Below the pieces are notes generated by a model that did no database searches, was not told the DNA's origin, and was given only the letters and a program-made list of their open reading frames with translations. Below, piece by piece: positions 53,822-64,000 of a stretch of DNA of 64,000 nucleotides. The DNA comes from Marinobacter halotolerans (GTDB lineage Bacteria > Pseudomonadota > Gammaproteobacteria > Pseudomonadales > Oleiphilaceae): NCBI RefSeq assembly GCF_008795985.1, contig NZ_VMHP01000002.1, positions 1,178,001-1,242,000 on the forward strand, written 5' to 3'. Positions within the stretch are counted from its first letter, which is position 1. Each line of letters opens with the position of its first letter. Both the position numbers and the translations under genes were made by a program.

Positions 53822-55516
53822 TTATTCCTTGTTGGCGTTTTTCTGCTGCATCTGTTCCTTGATCAGGTCACCAATGGTGGTGGCGCCTGAACCGGTTTCC
53901 GCAGCCTTCGCACGAACGCCTTCGATTGCCTGCTTGTCGTCTTCAACGTCTTTCGACTTGACGGACAGGTTAATCACGCGATTCTTACGATCAATGCTGA
54001 TGATCTTCGCTTCTACTTCATCGCCTTCGTTCAGTGCGTTACGCGCATCTTCAACGCGGTCACGGCTGATTTCAGAGGCTTTCAGAACAGCTTCAACTTC
54101 ATCATTCAGAGTGATGGTAGCTGCCTTGGCATCAATGGCAGAAACCGTGCCCTTCACAATGGAGCCCTTGTCGTTCAGCTGAACAAACTCAGCGAACGGA
54201 TCGCTTTCAAGCTGCTTGATGCCCAGTGAGATGCGCTCACGCTCAGGATCAACAGACAGGATGACGGTTTCAACTTCGTCACCCTTCTTGTATTCACGAA
54301 CGGCTTCTTCGCCAGTCTCGTTCCAGCTGATGTCTGAAAGATGAACCAGACCATCGATTCCGCCGTCCAGGCCGATGAAGATACCGAAGTCAGTGATTGA
54401 CTTGATCTTGCCGGAGATACGATCGCCCTTGTTGAAGCGGCTCGAGAAATCTTCCCAGGGGTTGGACACGCATTGCTTGATACCCAGGGAGATACGACGA
54501 CGCTCTTCGTCGATATCCAGAATCATCACGCCCACTTCATCGCCAACCTGAACAACTTTGGAGGGGTGGATGTTCTTGTTGGTCCAGTCCATTTCGGAAA
54601 CGTGAACCAGGCCTTCGACACCCTCTTCCAGCTCGGCAAAGCAGCCGTAGTCGGTAAGGTTGGTTACACGTGCAGTAACCTTCGTGCCTTCCGGATAACG
54701 ACCCTTGATGTCAACCCACGGATCTTCGCCCAGCTGCTTCAGACCCAGTGATACGCGGTTGCGCTCACGGTCGAACTTCAGAACCTTTACGCTGATCTCG
54801 TCGCCCACGTTGACGATTTCGCTCGGATGCTTGATGCGCTTCCAGGCCATGTCGGTAATGTGCAGCAGACCGTCAACACCGCCCAGATCCACGAATGCGC
54901 CGTAGTCGGTCAGGTTCTTGACGATACCCTTGATTTCCATGCCCTCGGTGAGGGTTTCGAGCAGAGCTTCACGCTCGGCGCTGTTTTCAGCTTCCAGAAC
55001 GGCGCGGCGGGAAACAACCACGTTGTTACGCTTCTGGTCGAGCTTGATAACCTTGAATTCGAGTTCCTTGTTCTCCAGGTGCGCGGTGTCGCGAACCGGA
55101 CGAACATCTACCAGAGAACCGGGCAGGAAGGCGCGGATACCGGCCAGATCGACGGTGAAACCACCCTTGACCTTGCCATTGATAATACCCTTGACCACTT
55201 CTTCTGCTTCGAAGGACTTCTCCAGTACCTTCCAGGCCTCGGCGCGCTTGGCTTTTTCGCGAGACAGACGGGTCTCACCGAAACCATCTTCAACAGCGTC
55301 GAGAGCCACATCGACGGTATCGCCGATAGCAATTTCCAACTCGCCTTTTTCGTTGAGAAACTGGGAGGCGGGGATAACGCCCTCGGACTTCAGTCCGGCG
55401 TTAACGGTGACCCAGTCGTTATCGACGTCTACAACGGTTCCCTGGACGATGGAACCTGGTTGCATGTCAATTTCTTTTAGGCTTTCTTCAAAAAGATCCG
55501 CAAAGCTCTCGCTCAT
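53822..55516 (-). CDS. rpsA: 30S ribosomal protein S1
   Basis: A 564-residue S1 with six S1 (OB-fold) repeats; typical units read [27 protein letters not shown] and similar. It binds mRNA on the 30S subunit and starts translation of structured messages. It lies between cmk and ihfB in the usual order, with a 130-base leader before the start and a strong terminator after it. Confidence 0.97.
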   Translation of the reverse strand: MSESFADLFEESLKEIDMQPGSIVQGTVVDVDNDWVTVNAGLKSEGVIPASQFLNEKGELEIAIGDTVDVALDAVEDGFGETRLSREKAKRAEAWKVLEKSFEAEEVVKGIINGKVKGGFTVDLAGIRAFLPGSLVDVRPVRDTAHLENKELEFKVIKLDQKRNNVVVSRRAVLEAENSAEREALLETLTEGMEIKGIVKNLTDYGAFVDLGGVDGLLHITDMAWKRIKHPSEIVNVGDEISVKVLKFDRERNRVSLGLKQLGEDPWVDIKGRYPEGTKVTARVTNLTDYGCFAELEEGVEGLVHVSEMDWTNKNIHPSKVVQVGDEVGVMILDIDEERRRISLGIKQCVSNPWEDFSSRFNKGDRISGKIKSITDFGIFIGLDGGIDGLVHLSDISWNETGEEAVREYKKGDEVETVILSVDPERERISLGIKQLESDPFAEFVQLNDKGSIVKGTVSAIDAKAATITLNDEVEAVLKASEISRDRVEDARNALNEGDEVEAKIISIDRKNRVINLSVKSKDVEDDKQAIEGVRAKAAETGSGATTIGDLIKEQMQQKNANKE

Positions 55517-55646
55517 TATGTGTCCTATGTGATCAACGCAAGTTTCTCCGCATTACCAGCAACACGGTCTGTGAGTTTTGATCCGGATTTGACCAGTGGC
55601 TGGCCGATAACGCCAAATCCGGAATTTCAACGACAAAAAGGTGTAG

Positions 55647-56330
55647 TCAGGCCTGGCCTGCTGCGGCCATGCACCTGTCCAACACCTCTTCTATGCTTAA
55701 ACCTGTTGAATCAATGACTTGCGCATCGTCAGCAGGCTTAAGCGGGGCGGCCTCGCGGTTCATATCCCGCTCGTCTCGCACCCGTATCTCCTTTAAAAGG
55801 GCGTCAATATTAACATCGACCCCAGCGTCCTTCAACTGGCTGTAACGTCTTTGCGCCCTTTCCTCGGCGCTGGCAGTGAGGAATATTTTGACCGGCGCAT
55901 CGGGAAAGACAACTGTGCCCATATCGCGGCCATCCGCCACCAGACCAGGAGCCACTCGAAAATCCCGCTGGCGCTGCAGCAGCGCGTCCCTCACCGGCTG
56001 AATTACAGCCACTTTTGACGCGTTATCGCCGCAGGCTTCTGTGCGAATTTCCGAGGTTACATCATCGCCTGCAAGCAGAACTCTGACTGGCTCTCCCGAC
56101 GGCGTTGGCTCAAATGCCACATCCAGACCAGCCGCCACTCTGACCAGCTCTGGTTGATCATCAAGAGGCACGTTCTGGCGCATCGCAGCCAGTGCCGTCA
56201 GACGGTACAGAGCGCCACTGTCCAGCAGGTGCCAGCCCAGCTTTCGTGCCAGCATCTGGGTAACCGTCCCTTTGCCGGAACCACCGGGACCGTCCACGGT
56301 AATCACCGGAACTTCGGTACTGCCCATCAT
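55647..56330 (-). CDS. cmk: Cytidylate kinase
   Basis: A 227-residue CMP kinase: P-loop [43 protein letters not shown] and [15 protein letters not shown]. It phosphorylates CMP and dCMP. The start codon pair ATGATG overlaps the end of the tyrA-aroA gene, with GGGGGAGGA upstream, so it is translated in the same operon. Confidence 0.95.
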   Translation of the reverse strand: MMGSTEVPVITVDGPGGSGKGTVTQMLARKLGWHLLDSGALYRLTALAAMRQNVPLDDQPELVRVAAGLDVAFEPTPSGEPVRVLLAGDDVTSEIRTEACGDNASKVAVIQPVRDALLQRQRDFRVAPGLVADGRDMGTVVFPDAPVKIFLTASAEERAQRRYSQLKDAGVDVNIDALLKEIRVRDERDMNREAAPLKPADDAQVIDSTGLSIEEVLDRCMAAAGQA

Positions 56331-58555
56331 TCCTCCCCCTCGGCATCAATCCGGATGCCGGTGCGGCGGGCCAGCTCGACAAACCCCGGAAAAGAGGTTG
56401 CTACATTGGCACAGTCAGTAACTTCAATGGGGCCACTCGCCCGTAACGACGCCACGGCAAAGGCCATGGCAATACGGTGGTCGCCGTGGCTGTCCACCAC
56501 GCCCTCTTTCATCTGCTGGCCGCCATCAATCACGATACCGTCCGGGGTTACGGTGGTCTGCACGCCAATGGCTTCAAGTCCGTCGGCCATGACCTGAATC
56601 CGGTCACTCTCTTTCACCCGCAGCTCTTCCGCGCCGCGAAGCACGGTCCGACCGGTGGCGCAGACAGCGGCTATAAACAGGACCGGAAATTCGTCAATTG
56701 CCAGGGGCACCTGGTCTTCCGGAATATCGATACCGGACAACTGCGCCGAGCGCACCCGCAGATCAGCCACCGGCTCACCACCGATCACCCGCTCATCCAG
56801 CACGTCAATATTGGCGCCCATCCTGCGCAGGATATTGATAACGCCGATGCGGGTGGGATTCATTCCCACGTGCCGGAGGACAAGGTCTGAGTCTGGAGCA
56901 ATACTGGCCGCCACCAGAAAAAATGCCGACGACGAAATATCGGCCGGCACATCGATGGCAGTTGCGGTGAGCTTGCCACCCCCGGCCACGCTGGACGTGG
57001 AGGTATCCCGGTGAACGTGATAACCAAACCCTTCCAACATTCTTTCCGTGTGATCCCTGGTTGGCGCGGGCTCGGTAACGGAGGTCAGGCCATCGGCATA
57101 GAGCCCGGCGAGCAACAGACAGGACTTCACCTGGGCACTGGCGACGGGCATGTCATAGTGAATGCCGGTAAGGTTCTGCCCACCGCGGATTTTCAGTGGT
57201 GGCCGACCGCCCTCAGCGGTTTCAATGACCGCGCCCATGGCACGCAAAGGGTCAGCGACCCGCCCCATGGGGCGTTTTGAGAGGCTTTCATCGCCGGTCA
57301 GCTCGGAATCGAACGCCTGGGCGGCGAGAAGACCGGAAAACAGCCGCATGGCGGTACCGGAATTGCCGAGATAAAGCGGGCCACGAGGCGCCTGAAGTCC
57401 GTGAATTCCTACGCCGTAAATTTTCACATAACCGTCGTTGGGGCCTTCGATTGTGACACCCATATCCCGGAACGCCTGGAGGGTCGCTAGGCTGTCCTCG
57501 CCTTCCAGAAATCCTTTTACTTCGGTTACACCGTCGGCGAGCGCGCCCAACATGATGGAACGATGGGAAATGGATTTATCACCCGGCACCCGGATATCAC
57601 CAGTCACCTGGCCACCCGGCTGAAGCCGGAACCTTACCTGTTTCTGAGGGTTCTTTGTCACGTAAGCCTGCCCTGAAAGCATCTTGGAAAAATGTTCCCG
57701 TGCCGCTTTGGCACGGCTGAAAACCTGCAGCAGAGTTGCACTGTCCTGATCGGCAATGGCGGTGCGTAGCCGATCCAGGTCGTGGCTGAAATGATCAATT
57801 ACCCGGAGCACGGCGTCCCGGTTAGACAGAAAGATATCGTGCCACATCACCGGGTCACTGGCCGCGATGCGGGTAAAGTCCCGGAAACCGCCCGCTGCAT
57901 ATCGGAAGATGTCCAGGTTCTCATCCTCGCCCGCCAGCGTATCCACCAGCGAGAACGCGATCAGATGGGGAAGATGGCTGGTGGCTGCCAGCACTTCATC
58001 GTGATAGGCCACCGACATGGTTAGCACGGTGGCGCCACAGCCTTCCCAGAGCGCTTTAAGGCGGGCAACATCAGCCTCATCCACTCCGTCTGCTGGCGTC
58101 AGAATGACTTTATGATTCCTGAACAGTTCAGGATTGGCCGCCCGGATACCACTTTTCTCGGAACCGGCAATCGGGTGGCCGGGAATGACCTTGGCCGGCA
58201 GGTTACCGAAGACGGCTTTCACATCCTCCACGAAGCTGGTTTTGGTACTGCCAACGTCGGTCAGTATTGCGTCATCGCAGATACAGGTCCGTATCTGCTC
58301 CAGCACCGCCCGGGTGGCTTTCACCGGCACGGCAAGCACCACCAGATCGGCCCCCTTCACCGCCTCCTCAACCGAGGTGGCGATCTCATCAATCACTTTG
58401 AGCTCTTTGCCTAGCTCGAGCTCTTCCGGTCGTTTGTCAGTGCCGACCACTACCTGCGCGAGGCCGTTTGCTCGAATGGCCGCCGCGAGCGAACCGCCGA
58501 TCAGGCCGAGACCAATAATGGCAACACGCTTGAATAAAGGCTGACCGTCCTGCAT
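56327..58555 (-). CDS. tyrA-aroA: Bifunctional prephenate dehydrogenase / EPSP synthase (TyrA-AroA fusion)
   Basis: A 742-residue fusion. The first 300 residues are an arogenate/prephenate dehydrogenase ([18 protein letters not shown] for NAD, then [12 protein letters not shown] and [19 protein letters not shown]). From about residue 305 follows EPSP synthase ([61 protein letters not shown]). The two steps lie in the tyrosine branch and the shikimate pathway. The fused form is common in Pseudomonas and relatives. It starts directly after the hisC stop (TGA-ATG). Confidence 0.94.
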   Translation of the reverse strand: MQDGQPLFKRVAIIGLGLIGGSLAAAIRANGLAQVVVGTDKRPEELELGKELKVIDEIATSVEEAVKGADLVVLAVPVKATRAVLEQIRTCICDDAILTDVGSTKTSFVEDVKAVFGNLPAKVIPGHPIAGSEKSGIRAANPELFRNHKVILTPADGVDEADVARLKALWEGCGATVLTMSVAYHDEVLAATSHLPHLIAFSLVDTLAGEDENLDIFRYAAGGFRDFTRIAASDPVMWHDIFLSNRDAVLRVIDHFSHDLDRLRTAIADQDSATLLQVFSRAKAAREHFSKMLSGQAYVTKNPQKQVRFRLQPGGQVTGDIRVPGDKSISHRSIMLGALADGVTEVKGFLEGEDSLATLQAFRDMGVTIEGPNDGYVKIYGVGIHGLQAPRGPLYLGNSGTAMRLFSGLLAAQAFDSELTGDESLSKRPMGRVADPLRAMGAVIETAEGGRPPLKIRGGQNLTGIHYDMPVASAQVKSCLLLAGLYADGLTSVTEPAPTRDHTERMLEGFGYHVHRDTSTSSVAGGGKLTATAIDVPADISSSAFFLVAASIAPDSDLVLRHVGMNPTRIGVINILRRMGANIDVLDERVIGGEPVADLRVRSAQLSGIDIPEDQVPLAIDEFPVLFIAAVCATGRTVLRGAEELRVKESDRIQVMADGLEAIGVQTTVTPDGIVIDGGQQMKEGVVDSHGDHRIAMAFAVASLRASGPIEVTDCANVATSFPGFVELARRTGIRIDAEGEE

Positions 58556-59692
58556 TCAGGCACCCGCCCTGTCGGTGACATCAACTTTCTTCAGCGCCCG
58601 GGCCAGCGCCTCGATAAAGCGCTGGTTTTCCTCGGCCAGGCCGATGGAGACCCGCAGATGCCGGGGCAGTCCATAACCACCAATGGGCCGGACAATGACG
58701 CCCTGCGCAAGCAACGACTGGTTGATCTGTGCGGCCTGATCGCCTACATCCACGCTGATGAAATTGCCCGCGGACGGAATATAGGCCAGGTTCATTTCTC
58801 TGAAAGCGGATTCCAGCTGGACCATCCCCTTCGCGTTAATTTCACAGGAACGGCGCAGATAATCCTCATCACCGAGTACCGCCGTGGCCGCTGCCATCGC
58901 AATGGAATCCACATTAAAAGGCTGACGTACTCGATTGAGAACATTGGCAATTTCTGGAGAGCTTACGCTGTAACCAACTCTCAGCGATGCCAGGCCCCAG
59001 GCCTTGGAAAACGTCCGGGTAACAATCAGATTGGGATAGCGATCAAGCAGTGAAAGACCATCCAAAACATCCCCGCCCTGCAGGTATTCGCAATAAGCTT
59101 CATCCAGAACTACCAGCACCCGAGCGGGCACCCGATCGAGAAAGGCCTCGATGGCACCGGCGCCATGGACCGTGCCCGTCGGGTTGTTCGGGTTGGCAAC
59201 GAACACCAGCCTGGTGCGTTCGTTGATGGCGCTCGCCATGGCCTCCAGATCGTGACCGTAGTCTTTGGCCGGCACAGCCACACCGGTGGCGCCGATGGCC
59301 TGGGTGACCAGCGGATAGACCGCAAACGCATATTGCGAGAAGACAACCTGATCACCGGGGGCGGCAAAACAGCGGGTAATGACTTCCAGCACATCGTTGG
59401 AGCCGTTCCCCAGAGTGATCTGTTCGGGTCGAATACCATAGCGCCCGGAAAGGGCCTGCTTCAGATTGTAGCCATTGCCGTCCGGGTACCGGCACAGATC
59501 TGCCAGCGCATCCTGGACAGCTGACAGGGCCTTCGGACTGGGGCCCAGCGGGTTTTCATTGCTGGCCAGCTTTACAATGGACGCCGGGTCCAGACCCAGC
59601 TCCCGAGCCAGCTCATCAATGGGTTTCCCAGGCTGATAAGGCGACAGTGCCTGAACACCCTTAACCGCAAGGCTTTCAAAATCTGTCTGCAT
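58556..59692 (-). CDS. hisC: Histidinol-phosphate aminotransferase
   Basis: A 378-residue fold-type I aminotransferase of the HisC group: ASNENPLGPSPKAL, LGNGSNDVLEVI, VFVANPNNPTGT, and the PLP lysine in TRTFSKAWGLASLRVGY. In this gene cluster HisC-type enzymes can also aminate aromatic 2-oxoacids, fitting its place between pheA and tyrA-aroA. ATG 59692 has GAGG upstream; a TTG at 59713 does not. Confidence 0.92.
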   Translation of the reverse strand: MQTDFESLAVKGVQALSPYQPGKPIDELARELGLDPASIVKLASNENPLGPSPKALSAVQDALADLCRYPDGNGYNLKQALSGRYGIRPEQITLGNGSNDVLEVITRCFAAPGDQVVFSQYAFAVYPLVTQAIGATGVAVPAKDYGHDLEAMASAINERTRLVFVANPNNPTGTVHGAGAIEAFLDRVPARVLVVLDEAYCEYLQGGDVLDGLSLLDRYPNLIVTRTFSKAWGLASLRVGYSVSSPEIANVLNRVRQPFNVDSIAMAAATAVLGDEDYLRRSCEINAKGMVQLESAFREMNLAYIPSAGNFISVDVGDQAAQINQSLLAQGVIVRPIGGYGLPRHLRVSIGLAEENQRFIEALARALKKVDVTDRAGA

Positions 59693-59721
59693 CTGGCCAA
59701 CCTCTGTAAGCAATCGCCCGG

Positions 59722-60819
59722 TTACAGGACCCCGATGGGGTAAGAGCCCAGGCGTTTCAGTTCAACGGCTTCTTCGTCTATCTCTTTCAGTACCAGGCTT
59801 ACCTGCTCATCTTCATAGTGGCCTTCAAAATCGATATAGAACACATAGGCCCAGGTGCCGCTGGGCGAGGGACGGGTTTCGATTCGTGTCAGGCTCAGGC
59901 CATGCTTATGAAAAGGCTCAAGCAGTTGGTAGAGCGCACCGGGCTTGTTCCGCATGGACACCAGAATGGACGATTTGTCATGACCACTGAGGGGCACTTC
60001 CTCCCGCCCGATAATCAGGAAGCGGGTGGTGTTGTCCGGCCGGTCTTCAATGCTGGAGGCAATCATATCCAGACCATAGAGCTCTGCGGCCATATCGCCG
60101 GCAATGGCCGCTGTACCCGGTTCCTGTGCGGCCCGGCGAGCCGCTTCGGCGTTGCTGCTGACGGTAACCCGTTCGACGCCATGGCGGTGCGTATCCAGCC
60201 ACTGGCGACATTGGGCAAAGGACTGCTGGTGCGAGTAGATGCGCACTATGTCCTGATCCTGATGCTTCGGCGACACCAGCAGATGATGATGAATGCGCAG
60301 CTGAACCTCGCCACAGATTTTCAGCGGCGACGACATGAACATGTCGAGGGTGTGGTTGATCATACCCTCGGTGGAGTTCTCCACTGGCACCACCCCATAG
60401 TGGGCGGCGCCGGATTCCACCTCGCGGAAGACTGCGTCAATTGCCGGCAACGGTACACTTACCACGGAATGGCCGAAATGCTTTAGCGCGGCTGCCTGGG
60501 TAAAGGTGCCGATCGGCCCCAAAAACGCAATATGCATCGGTTTCTCAAGAGCAAGGCAGGCGGACATGATCTCGCGGAAGAGGCGCGCCATTTCCTCTCC
60601 AGACAAGGGGCCCGGATTATTCCCCTTGATCCGTCGCAGAACCTGGGCCTCCCGTTCCGGACGATAGAAAAACACGTCCTCCCCGGGATTGGCCTCCATC
60701 TTGACCCTGGCCACTTCCTGGGCACACTGAGCCCGGCGGCTGATGCGATCCATTATTTCCTGATCCAGCCGGTCGATTTCTTCCCTCAACTGGCCCAGCC
60801 GGGCCTGCTCGTCACTCAT
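59722..60819 (-). CDS. pheA: Bifunctional chorismate mutase / prephenate dehydratase (P-protein)
   Basis: A 365-residue P-protein: an AroQ-type chorismate mutase (about 1-90, LREEIDRLDQEIMDRISRRA), a prephenate dehydratase domain (about 95-275, with FLGPIGTFTQAAALKHFG, VPVENSTEGMINHTLDM and DNTTRFLIIG), and a C-terminal ACT domain with the phenylalanine-binding GALYQLL and RIETRPS motifs, implying feedback inhibition by Phe. It starts two bases after serC. Confidence 0.95.
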   Translation of the reverse strand: MSDEQARLGQLREEIDRLDQEIMDRISRRAQCAQEVARVKMEANPGEDVFFYRPEREAQVLRRIKGNNPGPLSGEEMARLFREIMSACLALEKPMHIAFLGPIGTFTQAAALKHFGHSVVSVPLPAIDAVFREVESGAAHYGVVPVENSTEGMINHTLDMFMSSPLKICGEVQLRIHHHLLVSPKHQDQDIVRIYSHQQSFAQCRQWLDTHRHGVERVTVSSNAEAARRAAQEPGTAAIAGDMAAELYGLDMIASSIEDRPDNTTRFLIIGREEVPLSGHDKSSILVSMRNKPGALYQLLEPFHKHGLSLTRIETRPSPSGTWAYVFYIDFEGHYEDEQVSLVLKEIDEEAVELKRLGSYPIGVL

Positions 60820-60821
60820 GA

Positions 60822-61904
60822 TCAGCCACGCTCCCGGGCAAATTCCGTCATGTAGTCAATCAGGGCATCCACCCCGGCTTCAGGCATGGCATTGTAGAGG
60901 CTGGCCCGCATGCCGCCGACGGAGCGATGCCCCTTCAGGTTCAGCAGTGACCTGGCGTTGGCACCGGCCAGAAAATCATTGTTCAGCGCGTCGTCTGCCA
61001 GAGTGAATGGCACGTTCATCCACGAACGGAAGCGCGGCGCGATTGGGTTTGCGTAAAAATCGCTGGAATCCACGAAGTCGTAGAGCTTCTGGGCTTTGCG
61101 CTGATTCATCCGGCCCATGGCTTCAACGCCGCCCTGGGCTTTCAGCCATTTGAATACCAGCCCGGCCAGGTACCAGGAATAAGTAGCAGGCGTGTTGAAC
61201 ATGGAATCGTTATCCGCCATCACCTGATAGTTCATCATGGTGGGAGTTTCTTTGCGGGCTTTGCCCAGCAGATCCTTGCGGATAATGACGACCACCAGGC
61301 CAGAAGGACCAATATTTTTCTGGGCACCCGCGTAGATCAGCCCGAATTTCGAGACGTCCACGGGCCGGGAAAGCATGGTGGAGGACATATCCGCAACGAG
61401 CGGCACAGAACCGGAGTCCGGCACGAAATCAAACTCCAGACCCCCAATGGTTTCATTGGGGGTGTAATGCAGGTAGTCTGCCTCCGGCGACGTGCGCCAA
61501 TCCGCCTGATCCGGGACGGAGGTAAAACCTCCTTCCTCAGTACTGGCAGCAACGTTTACCCGGCCGTAACGACTGGCCTCGGCGATCGCCTTTTTTGACC
61601 AGATGCCGGTATTGACGTAATCAGCAGACCCGTCCGCGCCCATCAGGTTCAGCGGAACCGTGGCGAACTGGCTGGACGCCCCACCCTGCATGAACAGTAC
61701 GGCGTAGTCATCTGATACGCCGGCCAGCTCTCTCAAGTCCTGCTCGGCGGCTTCGGCAATACTGACAAACTCATCGCTGCGATGACTCATTTCCATCACC
61801 GACATGCCGGTGCCCTGCCAATCGAGCATTTCGTCCCGTGCCTGCCGCAGGACTTCCTCCGGCAAAGTGGCGGGGCCGGCACAAAAGTTATACGCCCTGG
61901 TCAT
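60822..61904 (-). CDS. serC: Phosphoserine aminotransferase
   Basis: A 360-residue PLP enzyme: [36 protein letters not shown], the PLP lysine in [12 protein letters not shown], and [16 protein letters not shown]. It makes phosphoserine for serine synthesis and can serve pyridoxine synthesis. ATG 61904 has GAGG upstream and overlaps the 3' end of gyrA by 17 bases, so serC probably shares the gyrA transcript. Confidence 0.95.
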   Translation of the reverse strand: MTRAYNFCAGPATLPEEVLRQARDEMLDWQGTGMSVMEMSHRSDEFVSIAEAAEQDLRELAGVSDDYAVLFMQGGASSQFATVPLNLMGADGSADYVNTGIWSKKAIAEASRYGRVNVAASTEEGGFTSVPDQADWRTSPEADYLHYTPNETIGGLEFDFVPDSGSVPLVADMSSTMLSRPVDVSKFGLIYAGAQKNIGPSGLVVVIIRKDLLGKARKETPTMMNYQVMADNDSMFNTPATYSWYLAGLVFKWLKAQGGVEAMGRMNQRKAQKLYDFVDSSDFYANPIAPRFRSWMNVPFTLADDALNNDFLAGANARSLLNLKGHRSVGGMRASLYNAMPEAGVDALIDYMTEFARERG

Positions 61905-64000
61905 TGTCCTCACCATTTGCATCATCAGCGGGAGAGCTTTCTGAGCCCTCTGACGTTTCAGCGCCATCTACTGCTTGAGCGCCCTCCACCGTTTCAGCCT
62001 CGTCCAGATCGTCGTCGTCAGTTTCAGCAATTCGCTCAACGCCGACCAGACGCTCGTCTTCCTGGCTTAACTTGATCAACCGAACACCCTGCGTATTCCG
62101 GCTCAGCACCGAGACTTCATCGGTCCGCGTTCTGACCAGTGTGCCCTTGTCAGAGATCAGCATCATTTCGTCGCCTTCCCACAACTGCAGCGCAGTCACC
62201 AGGTTGCCATTGCGCTCAGAGCATTGCATTGCAATAACGCCCTGGCTTCCGCGGCTATAGGTGGGGAACTCATCGAAATTGGTGCGCTTGCCATAGCCGT
62301 TCTCACTGGCCGTCAGCAGAACTGTATTCTCCTGCGGAATAATCAGTGAAACGACATGGTGTCCTTCCGGCATTTTGATACCACGCACACCACGCGCGGT
62401 GCGGCTCATCGGACGCACGGCTTCTTCATTAAAGCGTACAGCTTTGCCAGCGGTGGAGAACAGCATGACCTCGGCATCACCCTTGGTGATAGCGGTGCCG
62501 ATCAGGGTGTCTCCTTCATCGAGATTCAATGCGATCAGGCCACTGCTACGAGGACGGGAAAAGTTCGGCAGCGGTGTTTTCTTCACAACACCCGCGGACG
62601 TAGCCATCAACACGTACTGGTCTTCCGGATAATCCCGGACGGGCAGGAAGGAGGTGATGCGCTCACCCTCTTCCAGCGGCAGGATATTCACCATCGGACG
62701 ACCACGGGACGCGCGGCTGGCACGGGGAATCTCGAACACCCGCAACCAGTAGACCTTGCCGCGGTTAGAGAAACACAGAATGGTATCGTGGGAGTTAGCG
62801 ACCAGCAGTTTCTCGACAAAATCCTCGTCTTTCATGGACGTTGCCGCCTTGCCGCGGCCACCACGGCGCTGGGCCTGGTAATCTTCCACCGCCTGGGTCT
62901 TGGCATAACCACCATGGGAGATGGTCACCACCAGATCTTCCTCGTCGATCAGATCGGCGATGGTCAGGTCCCGTTTGGAACTGGTGATTTCAGTCAGGCG
63001 CTTGTCGCCGAATTCAGTAACGACGGCTTCCAGCTCCTCACGGATAACCTCCATCAGGCGGTTCGGGTTGCCCAGAATCTCCAGCAGTTCCGCGATCTTC
63101 TCCAGAATTTCCTTGTATTCGTTCTGAAGCTTCTCGGTTTCAAGGCCGGTCAGTCGATGCAGACGCAGATCCAGAATGGCCTGAGCCTGTTCCGGTGACA
63201 GATGATAAAGGCCGTTACGAAGACCAAAGATCTCCGGCAGGTCGTCCGGGCGGCAGGCGTCTTCCCCTGCGCGCTCCAGCATCGCCAGCACGTCACCCGG
63301 GGACCAGCCCTGGGCCATCAGCTTTTCCTTGGCTTCCGCGGCGGCCGGCGAGGATTTGATCAGCGCAATGATTTCATCGATATTCGCCAGCGCAACGGTC
63401 AGACCTTCCAGAATGTGGCCGCGCTCACGGGCCTTGCGCAGCTCATAGATGGTGCGGCGGGTGACCACTTCCCGGCGATGGCGGATAAAGGCATCCAGCA
63501 TCTGCTTGAGGTTCAGGATCTTGGGCTCGCCGTTGATCAGGGCGACCATGTTGATACCGAACACGGTTTGCAACTGGGTATGGGCAAACAGGTTGTTGAC
63601 CACCACGTCCGGGTTTTCACCGCGGCGCAGCTCGATCACTACCCGGATACCTTCCTTGTTGGACTCGTCCCGCAGCTCGGAAATGCCCTCAAGGCGCTTC
63701 TCTTTAACCAGCTCGGCAATCTTTTCGATCAGGCGGGCCTTGTTGAGCTGATACGGCAGCTCGGTAATGATGATGGCGTCGCGATTGGTCTTGTTGTCGT
63801 GCTCGATTTCGTGGCGGGCGCGGATGTAAATGCGACCACGGCCGGTACGGTAGGCTTCAACAATGCCGGCACGGCCATTAATGATGGCCTCTGTAGGGAA
63901 ATCCGGGCCGGGAATGTATTCCATCAGATCATCGACAGTCAGGTCCGGGTTGTCGATCAGCGCGAGGCAGCCGTTCACGATCTCGGTCAGGTTATGGGGC
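61888..64000 (-). CDS. gyrA: DNA gyrase subunit A, C-terminal part (5' end outside window)
   Basis: The frame is open to the window edge; about 704 residues are visible, starting within the breakage-reunion domain ([23 protein letters not shown]), through the tower and coiled coil ([34 protein letters not shown]), to the C-terminal beta-pinwheel with the GyrA box QRRGGRG. The tail ends in an acidic low-complexity segment rich in Asp, Glu and Ser. It introduces negative supercoils with GyrB. The catalytic tyrosine and quinolone-resistance region lie upstream of the visible part. Confidence 0.97.
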   Translation of the reverse strand, partial: PHNLTEIVNGCLALIDNPDLTVDDLMEYIPGPDFPTEAIINGRAGIVEAYRTGRGRIYIRARHEIEHDNKTNRDAIIITELPYQLNKARLIEKIAELVKEKRLEGISELRDESNKEGIRVVIELRRGENPDVVVNNLFAHTQLQTVFGINMVALINGEPKILNLKQMLDAFIRHRREVVTRRTIYELRKARERGHILEGLTVALANIDEIIALIKSSPAAAEAKEKLMAQGWSPGDVLAMLERAGEDACRPDDLPEIFGLRNGLYHLSPEQAQAILDLRLHRLTGLETEKLQNEYKEILEKIAELLEILGNPNRLMEVIREELEAVVTEFGDKRLTEITSSKRDLTIADLIDEEDLVVTISHGGYAKTQAVEDYQAQRRGGRGKAATSMKDEDFVEKLLVANSHDTILCFSNRGKVYWLRVFEIPRASRASRGRPMVNILPLEEGERITSFLPVRDYPEDQYVLMATSAGVVKKTPLPNFSRPRSSGLIALNLDEGDTLIGTAITKGDAEVMLFSTAGKAVRFNEEAVRPMSRTARGVRGIKMPEGHHVVSLIIPQENTVLLTASENGYGKRTNFDEFPTYSRGSQGVIAMQCSERNGNLVTALQLWEGDEMMLISDKGTLVRTRTDEVSVLSRNTQGVRLIKLSQEDERLVGVERIAETDDDDLDEAETVEGAQAVDGAETSEGSESSPADDANGEDNDQGV

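Noticed and set aside
1..64000. CRISPR arrays, insertion sequences, prophage
   Set aside because: No evenly spaced direct repeats, transposase, integrase or phage structural genes were found on either strand.

Overview
The window looks like a chromosomal segment of a marine gammaproteobacterium close to Marinobacter. This rests on gene content and order: a Pseudomonas/Marinobacter-type block (gyrA, serC, pheA, hisC, a fused tyrA-aroA, cmk, rpsA, ihfB, lapA, lapB, pyrF), a class I fructose-bisphosphate aldolase, rmf next to pyrD, two CPA-type Na+/H+ antiporters, and an ice-binding domain lipoprotein. No similarity search could be run, so the genus is an inference. No prophage, insertion sequence, CRISPR array or rRNA operon was found.

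Layout. 1-4.9 kb: a truncated zinc-type oxidoreductase, a small DksA-like zinc-finger protein, a thioredoxin-like protein, then a secreted subtilase flanked by two unfamiliar lipoproteins. 5-14 kb: an antiporter, a membrane diguanylate cyclase, a DUF4399 protein, a CaiB-type CoA-transferase with a DUF1330 protein, an App1-type phosphatase, a second antiporter and malic enzyme. 14-23.4 kb: a lemA-TPM-TPM operon, an orphan periplasmic binding protein, the ice-binding lipoprotein, a short-chain dehydrogenase, aldolase, a periplasmic metallo-beta-lactamase-fold protein, dusC and a DUF2835 protein. 23.5-36 kb: htpG with a sigma-32-like promoter, two hotdog thioesterases with a DUF599 protein, an M48/TPR lipoprotein, an SCP2-like protein overlapping an iron alcohol dehydrogenase, a second orphan binding protein, the YbbP/YbbA exporter divergent from tesA, and yheT. 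36-50.9 kb: two identical tRNA-Asn genes about 14 kb apart bracket apeB, a possible degenerate exonuclease-fold protein, an outer-membrane barrel, rlmL, rmf, pyrD, a cation diffusion facilitator, a RimK-like ATP-grasp ligase divergent from a GNAT/C39-peptidase fusion, uvrB and an aminotransferase. 51-64 kb: pyrF to gyrA, all on the minus strand, covering pyrimidine synthesis, LPS control, translation, aromatic amino acid, histidine and serine synthesis, and DNA topology.

Most notable. Two intergenic hairpins (25432-25531 and 50934-51041) share a 54-nt apical segment (43 of 54 bases identical, 26 contiguous), yet their 23- and 27-bp stems are unrelated in sequence while each stays almost perfectly self-complementary. 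One copy lies in the predicted 5' leader of htpG, the other downstream of a tRNA terminator. Second is the divergent pair of a RimK-like amidoligase and a GNAT-C39 peptidase fusion (44541-47334), a candidate peptide-modification or small-molecule system. Third is the ice-binding lipoprotein (17348-18805).
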